From assembly GCF_003026475.1 (NCBI RefSeq), contig NZ_PYMC01000015.1:1-64000 (forward strand): a stretch of 64,000 nt of DNA. The letters are read 5' to 3'. Shown here piece by piece: positions 59,411-64,000 of this stretch. Source of the DNA: Photobacterium lipolyticum. Lineage in GTDB: Bacteria > Pseudomonadota > Gammaproteobacteria > Enterobacterales > Vibrionaceae. Position 1 is the first letter of the stretch. Each line of letters starts with the position of its first letter. Made by a program: the position numbers and the translations under genes. The notes under the pieces are model-generated. The model made no database searches and was not told the origin of the DNA. It saw nothing but the letters and a program-made list of their open reading frames with translations.

Positions 59411-61093
59411 GTGACTGAATTAATGAAACAGCGGCTGTCGAATATGGCGAGCCCTTCCACTATGGGACGACTGCTTACGGGCACTCGTCTTATTGTGTTA
59501 TTAGGCCTTATTGCTGCGTTAGTGACAACTGCCGTCGTGATTGGTTTGTGGCAAGGTAATAGCCAGTACCGTCCGTTGTATGGCGAACAAGAAAAATTTG
59601 ACCGTAGCCAGGTGATCTCAGTTCTTGAGCAACAGGGAATGGATTATTATATCGAGCCTCAGCAAGGCAACGTGATGGTTGATCGCGATAGTTTAGGAAA
59701 AGCGCGTTTAGCGCTGGCCGCTGCCGGTATTGAAGCCCAATTACCAGCCGGGCTTGAAATTTTATCGCAAGACTCCAGTTTAGGAACGAGCCAGTTTATT
59801 GAAAGTGCCCGCTATCGCCATGGTTTAGAAGGCGAGCTGGCATTGAGTATCATGGAGCTGGACGCCATCACCAATGTGCGCGTGCATCTGGCTATCCCTA
59901 AGCAAACCTTATTCGTGCGCCGTGAGAAAGAGCAGCCATCGGCTTCGGTTGTTTTGTCGTTAGCCTCTGGGCGTGAACTGACGACCGAGCAAGTGACCGC
60001 GATTGTTAATTTAGTCGCAGGTAGTGTGCCGGATCTGAATGCCGATCGGGTCAATGTTATCGATCAGCAAGGCCGTTTATTGTCATCGGTGATTAACAGC
60101 GATGGTAAGCATAGCCGTAACAGCAGCAGTTACCTGGAATACGTCCAAAATCTAGAACGTAGTTATATCAACCGCGCAGCGCGTATGCTGCGACCAATGG
60201 TGGGTATTGATAACTTCCAGGTGGAAGTGGCTGCCGATATTAACTATGACCGCACTGAAGCAACAGAAGAAAGCTATGCCCCTGAAGGGTCGGTTCGCAA
60301 TGAATTTAACACGATGGATCGTCGTGTCGGCAAAGCTGCCCAAGGGGTTCCCGGCGCATTAAGTAACCGCCCACCGGAAGAAGATGAAGAGGGGGATCCA
60401 AATGCTGGTAATGAACGCAGTGAATCATCCCGTGATTACGCCTTAGATCGTGTACTTAAACATACGCTCTACCAGCAGGGGCAGTTGAAGAGTTTAAGTG
60501 TCTCTATATTGCTAAATGGCCAGCCAGAGACCTTTACTCCAGAGCAACTGACGAATATCAAGCAAATGTTAGCCGATGCCATGGGGATTAATGAAGCCCG
60601 TGGTGATCAGTTCAGTGTCTTGGTGTACCCATTCACTAAAGCAGAAGCCAACTTATTGGCTGAAGAGCCGGTCTGGTGGATGCAATTAATCTGGTTAGAT
60701 TACTTACGCTATATTTTATCTGCCATTGTGGCATTGGTGATTCTGTTAGTCGTTGTTCGTCCGGCGGTTCGTCAGCTGTCTGGTGCTAGCAAGTCGACAG
60801 CATTAGCCGTGGTAAACGATGAGCAGGAAGCTGTTACTGACAAATCAGCAAATAAGAAGGCCGCGCTGAGCAATGATACGAGTCCGGAAATTGAAGTTAC
60901 ACCGGTTGCAGCGACAGCGGAAGGCGCAAGCTTAAGCTCGGTTGTCGCGAGTGAAGACTATCCAGAATTGCCAAGTCCTGAAACGGGATTAGAAGTGCAA
61001 TCATCTTACCTTCAGATGTTATCTGAGAAAGAACCAGAGCGTGTTGCTCACGTCGTTAAACAATGGATTACGCCGAAAGATGATGACAACTGA
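59411..61093 (+). CDS. fliF: Lateral flagellar MS-ring protein FliF
   Basis: A 560-residue inner-membrane ring protein on which the motor is built. Two membrane segments, about 24-46 and 434-456, bracket the periplasmic ring-building motifs, with SVVLSLASGRELTTEQVTAIVNLVAGSVP and the long acidic loop. The start is GTG 59411, with AGGA 8 bp upstream; an ATG at 59423 is possible. The C-terminal end LQMLSEKEPERVAHVVKQW binds FliG. Confidence 0.95.
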   Translation: MTELMKQRLSNMASPSTMGRLLTGTRLIVLLGLIAALVTTAVVIGLWQGNSQYRPLYGEQEKFDRSQVISVLEQQGMDYYIEPQQGNVMVDRDSLGKARLALAAAGIEAQLPAGLEILSQDSSLGTSQFIESARYRHGLEGELALSIMELDAITNVRVHLAIPKQTLFVRREKEQPSASVVLSLASGRELTTEQVTAIVNLVAGSVPDLNADRVNVIDQQGRLLSSVINSDGKHSRNSSSYLEYVQNLERSYINRAARMLRPMVGIDNFQVEVAADINYDRTEATEESYAPEGSVRNEFNTMDRRVGKAAQGVPGALSNRPPEEDEEGDPNAGNERSESSRDYALDRVLKHTLYQQGQLKSLSVSILLNGQPETFTPEQLTNIKQMLADAMGINEARGDQFSVLVYPFTKAEANLLAEEPVWWMQLIWLDYLRYILSAIVALVILLVVVRPAVRQLSGASKSTALAVVNDEQEAVTDKSANKKAALSNDTSPEIEVTPVAATAEGASLSSVVASEDYPELPSPETGLEVQSSYLQMLSEKEPERVAHVVKQWITPKDDDN

Positions 61094-62087
61094 GAATAAC
61101 CCGAACATTGAACAAGCGGCGATCCTCCTGTTGAGCATGGGAGAAGAAGCGGCGGCAAATGTTTTGAAGCAACTTGATCGCGAGCAAGTACGCCAACTAT
61201 CGATTGCGATGGCGGGCATTCCTGCGGTGAAAAAAGATCAGGCTGAACAAGTATTTCAGCGTTTCTTTACTGACTTCCAAAGTGAATCTGGTATCTCAGG
61301 TGCTTCGCGTAGCTATCTTGAACGGACGCTAAACAAGGCGTTAGGCCAATCGTTGTCACAGCCGTTGCTTGACTCAATCTATGGCGATTCACTGAAGCAT
61401 AACTTGCAACGTTTGCAGTGGTTAGAGCCAGCCAAACTTGCCGAATTGATCTCGGGCGAACACCCGCAGATGCAAGCCGTTTTTCTTGCTTATTTAGAGC
61501 CGGAAGTGGCAACGAATCTGCTTGCGCGTTTACCGTCAGAAAATCTTGACGACTTGCTATATCGCTTAGCGAACTTGAAAGAAATTCATCCAGATATGAT
61601 TGATGAAGTGCATGTCTTATTGGAGAAGTTCTTAGCGCAAGTTGGCCAGCAGAACAGCACGCTGGTCGACGGCACGCAAAAAGCGGGCGATATCATCAAC
61701 CGCCTGCAGGGCGAGCAGAGCCAGAAGGTGCTAAGCGGGATGAAAGATCTCGATCCTGAGCTGGTTGCGAAGCTTGAATCGCAAATGTACAACTTCAGTA
61801 TTCTGGTACGTCAGACGGAAGAAACCCTTGAGCGCCTGGTTGAAGAGGTGGATCAAGAGGTACTGGCGACGGCATTGAAAGGGTGCGAGCAAGCACTGCA
61901 AGATAAAATCTTTGCCACCATGCCTAAACGCGCAGCGCAATATTTACGTGAAGCGATGGAAGGCAAAGGCCGCGTGCGTCTTAGTGCGGTGGAAGAGGCA
62001 AGAGCGCAACTTATTACCACGTTACGTCAGCTGGCTGATGCCGGTGAAGTTGAATTACAACTGTTTAGCGAACCTGTTGTGGAGTAA
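61083..62087 (+). CDS. fliG: Lateral flagellar motor switch protein FliG
   Basis: A 334-residue C-ring protein. It binds FliF with its N-terminal domain (NIEQAAILLLSMGEEAAANVLKQLD), FliM with its middle EHPQ motif (GEHPQMQAVFLAYLEPEV) and the stator with the C-terminal charged helix (VRLSAVEEARAQLITTLRQLA). The start is ATG 61083 or 61080, inside the last codons of fliF (11-14-bp overlap). The longer frame from 61041 is unlikely because it overlaps fliF more. Confidence 0.95.
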   Translation: MTTENNPNIEQAAILLLSMGEEAAANVLKQLDREQVRQLSIAMAGIPAVKKDQAEQVFQRFFTDFQSESGISGASRSYLERTLNKALGQSLSQPLLDSIYGDSLKHNLQRLQWLEPAKLAELISGEHPQMQAVFLAYLEPEVATNLLARLPSENLDDLLYRLANLKEIHPDMIDEVHVLLEKFLAQVGQQNSTLVDGTQKAGDIINRLQGEQSQKVLSGMKDLDPELVAKLESQMYNFSILVRQTEETLERLVEEVDQEVLATALKGCEQALQDKIFATMPKRAAQYLREAMEGKGRVRLSAVEEARAQLITTLRQLADAGEVELQLFSEPVVE

Positions 62088-62089
62088 TT

Positions 62090-62791
62090 ATGAAGAAACC
62101 AGCTGTGAATATTCTTCATCCGCAACCGGGCCAGTACCGTTCGTATCATTTTCCGCCACTGGTTGAGCCGGAAGAAGATCTGTTTGGTGACGAAAGCGGT
62201 GGTTCGTATCAAGACGAGTTCCACAATGGCTTTCAAGATGGTCAGCAAAAAGGCCATGAACTGGGCTATCAAGAAGGTTTGGCACAAGGTCAGCAAGCGG
62301 GTGAGCAGCAAGGTCTCGAGCAGGGGCGCCAACAAGGTGTCCGTGAAGGTGTTGAGCAAGTCAGGCAGCAGATAGCGGGCACTGCGAGTTCAGTAGATCA
62401 CGTCATGCAGCAAGTTCAGCAGGTGTTTCATCAGCATGTTCGCCAGCAAAGCGAAATGATCTGTGATCTGGTCCAGAAAGTCGCGCGTCAGGTCATTCGT
62501 GCTGAACTGACGTTAAAGCCAAGCCAAATGGTGCACTTGATCGAAGAAACGCTGGCGCAAATGCCCGAGCAAAAACCAGAGCTTGTGGTTTACCTTAATC
62601 CACAAGACTGCCAGCGTTTGGTCGAGCTGGTGCCAGAGCAAATTGCCACCTGGAGCTTAACCCCAGATGATAGCCTCTCGATCGGCAGCTGCCGCGTGGT
62701 CACTAACGATTCTGAAGCGTTTGCCGATAGCGAAGAGCGTCTGGAAGCGTGCATGGATTCCGTTAGGGATAACTTGCTAACCAATGCGTGA
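62090..62791 (+). CDS. fliH: Lateral flagellar assembly protein FliH
   Basis: A 233-residue regulator of the FliI ATPase. The coiled-coil segment (about 55-100) has the typical GxxxG repeats: [21 protein letters not shown] and onwards. The C-terminal domain resembles the V/F-ATPase E or delta subunit. It begins 2 bp after fliG and overlaps the fliI start by 8 bp. Confidence 0.93.
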   Translation: MKKPAVNILHPQPGQYRSYHFPPLVEPEEDLFGDESGGSYQDEFHNGFQDGQQKGHELGYQEGLAQGQQAGEQQGLEQGRQQGVREGVEQVRQQIAGTASSVDHVMQQVQQVFHQHVRQQSEMICDLVQKVARQVIRAELTLKPSQMVHLIEETLAQMPEQKPELVVYLNPQDCQRLVELVPEQIATWSLTPDDSLSIGSCRVVTNDSEAFADSEERLEACMDSVRDNLLTNA

Positions 62792-64000
62792 TTTATTCCA
62801 AGAGCTCAATGCTCGCCTCTCTTCTGCGGTTGAACATGTTCCTGATGTACCTATCGCGCGCACTTACGGGCGATTAACGCGTATGGCGGGGCTGACATTA
62901 GAAGCTGTTGGCTGCCGGCTGTGTACCGGGCAGCGGTGTATGATTGAAACCGATCACGGCACTCTGGTGGAAGCGGAAGTGGTGGGGTTTGATCGTAATG
63001 CATCGGTATTGATGCCAATCCGCCATACCACCGGTTTACGTCCTGGTAGCCGGGTGTTGCCATTGCATGGCGACAGCAAAATCAATGTTGGCTATAGCAT
63101 GCTGGGCCGGGTATTGAATGGCTTAGGTGAGCCATTAGACAGCCTGGGCACTGTGAATGCCGATCAGCGAATTAACCTGCAAGGCGAAACCATTAACCCA
63201 TTACAACGCTTGCCTATTTCAACCCAGCTGGATGTCGGTGTCCGTGCCATTAACGGTATGCTCAGCGTTGGCAAAGGCCAGCGAATGGGGCTGTTTGCCG
63301 GTAGTGGTGTCGGTAAGAGTGTGCTGCTAGGCATGATGACCCGCAATACCACCGCAGAAATTACGGTTGTTGGCTTGATCGGCGAGCGTGGTCGTGAGGT
63401 TCGCGAATTTATTGAGCACTCTTTGGGTCCCGAAGGAATGAAAAATGCGGTCGTGATTGCATCACCGGCCGATGATCCACCCTTAATGCGCCTGCGGGCA
63501 TCCATGCTCTGTCACCGTATTGCCGAGTTTTTCCGCGATCAGGGCCATGATGTGTTGCTACTGATGGATTCACTCACCCGTTACGCCCAGGCTCAGCGCG
63601 AGATCGCCTTAGCTGTTGGCGAGCCGCCGGCAACCAAGGGATATCCGCCTTCGGTGTTCAGTATGCTGCCTCAGCTTGTTGAGCGTGCGGGTAATGGCGC
63701 GACGGAAAAAGGTTCTATTACCGCATTTTATACCGTGCTGTCAGAAGGTGATGATCAGCAAGATCCGATTGCCGATGCCGCCCGGGCGATCTTGGACGGT
63801 CATATCGTGTTAAACCGGGAATTGGCCGAGCAAGGTCATTACCCGGCAATCGATATTGAACAGTCAATCAGTCGCGCAATGCCACAGGTAGTTGCGCCTG
63901 AGCAATTGCAAAAAGCGCAACGGGTTAAGCAGCTGTATGCCCGGTATCGCCAGGTACAAGACTTGATCTCGTTGGGCGGATACCAGCAGGGGCAAGATCA
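62784..64000 (+). CDS. fliI: Lateral flagellar export ATPase FliI (3' end outside the window)
   Basis: The first 405 codons are present; the frame is still open at the right edge, so about 35-40 residues are missing. It begins [19 protein letters not shown] at ATG 62784. It hexamerises into the ATPase that unfolds and delivers export substrates. Walker A is GSGVGKS (173-179), Walker B-type [16 protein letters not shown], and the GERGRE and [17 protein letters not shown] signatures of FliI/SctN are intact. Next genes in Vibrio clusters are usually fliJ and the axial genes. Confidence 0.95.
   Translation, partial: MRDLFQELNARLSSAVEHVPDVPIARTYGRLTRMAGLTLEAVGCRLCTGQRCMIETDHGTLVEAEVVGFDRNASVLMPIRHTTGLRPGSRVLPLHGDSKINVGYSMLGRVLNGLGEPLDSLGTVNADQRINLQGETINPLQRLPISTQLDVGVRAINGMLSVGKGQRMGLFAGSGVGKSVLLGMMTRNTTAEITVVGLIGERGREVREFIEHSLGPEGMKNAVVIASPADDPPLMRLRASMLCHRIAEFFRDQGHDVLLLMDSLTRYAQAQREIALAVGEPPATKGYPPSVFSMLPQLVERAGNGATEKGSITAFYTVLSEGDDQQDPIADAARAILDGHIVLNRELAEQGHYPAIDIEQSISRAMPQVVAPEQLQKAQRVKQLYARYRQVQDLISLGGYQQGQD

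Noticed and set aside
49697..64000. Non-flagellar type III secretion system (injectisome)
   Set aside because: FliE, FliF, FliG, FliM, FliN and MotY are present, and no secretin or needle genes occur.

Overview
The window comes from a gamma-proteobacterium of the Vibrionaceae, most likely Photobacterium or a close relative (inference). The murB-birA / tRNA-tuf-secE-nusG-rplKAJL-rpoBC / rsd-nudC-hemE / yjaG-hupA-yjaH / purHD-zntR / fis-dusB-prmA-panF-yhdT-accCB-aroQ / acs order is that of an enterobacterial-vibrio main chromosome. A Vibrio-type lateral (swarming) flagellar cluster sits directly beside the acetate-sensing kinase gene. Lateral flagella together with a type III pantothenate kinase fit Photobacterium well, but the species cannot be fixed from the sequence alone.

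Layout. 1-1480: a scrap-yard of mobile DNA, with the 3' end of a group II intron, a decayed IS630-family element and a promoterless orphan reading frame. 1467-6176: pssA and a GNAT gene on the minus strand, then murB-birA-coaX overlapping start to stop. 6230-20131: a four-tRNA operon feeding tuf, then secE-nusG, rplKA, rplJL and rpoBC, with recognisable promoters, L1 and L10 autoregulatory leaders, an attenuator and a final terminator. 20254-27773: rsd facing nudC-hemE, a DNA glycosylase, a 2-hydroxyacid dehydrogenase, yjaG, a CNNM-type membrane protein, hupA and a DUF1481 lipoprotein. 27800-33964: purine synthesis genes (purH, purD) under a PurR operator shared with divergent zntR, then ppnP and the dusB-fis operon. 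34076-39414: prmA, panF, yhdT, accC, accB and aroQ, all on the minus strand. 39867-49598: an acetate block with acs, a DEDDh exonuclease, a cNMP/CBS/DUF294 protein, an MFS carrier and a giant transporter-kinase hybrid of the CrbS type. 49697-64000: lateral flagellar genes in two divergent operons, fliMNPQR-flhBA leftward and motY-lafK-fliEFGHI rightward; fliI runs off the window edge.

How the parts work together. The first 20 kb is the growth core: elongation factor, export channel, antiterminator, ribosomal stalk and RNA polymerase, with feedback from L1 and L10. The central part couples purine supply, fatty-acid initiation (AccB/AccC), CoA supply (PanF uptake plus CoaX) and the growth-phase regulator Fis. 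CrbS probably senses acetate or its metabolites and controls acs, which returns acetate to acetyl-CoA. The flagellar cluster encodes the export gate, C-ring, MS-ring, ATPase and the sigma-54 activator LafK of a second motility organelle.

I did not find an obviously undescribed system. The best second-look items are coaX with a Glu in place of the first-motif Asp in the coaA position, a long hairpin in the purH leader beneath a PurR site, paired dyads before crbS and helical-phase repeats before acs, a lateral FliM without a CheY-docking peptide, and the mobile-element junction at the left edge.
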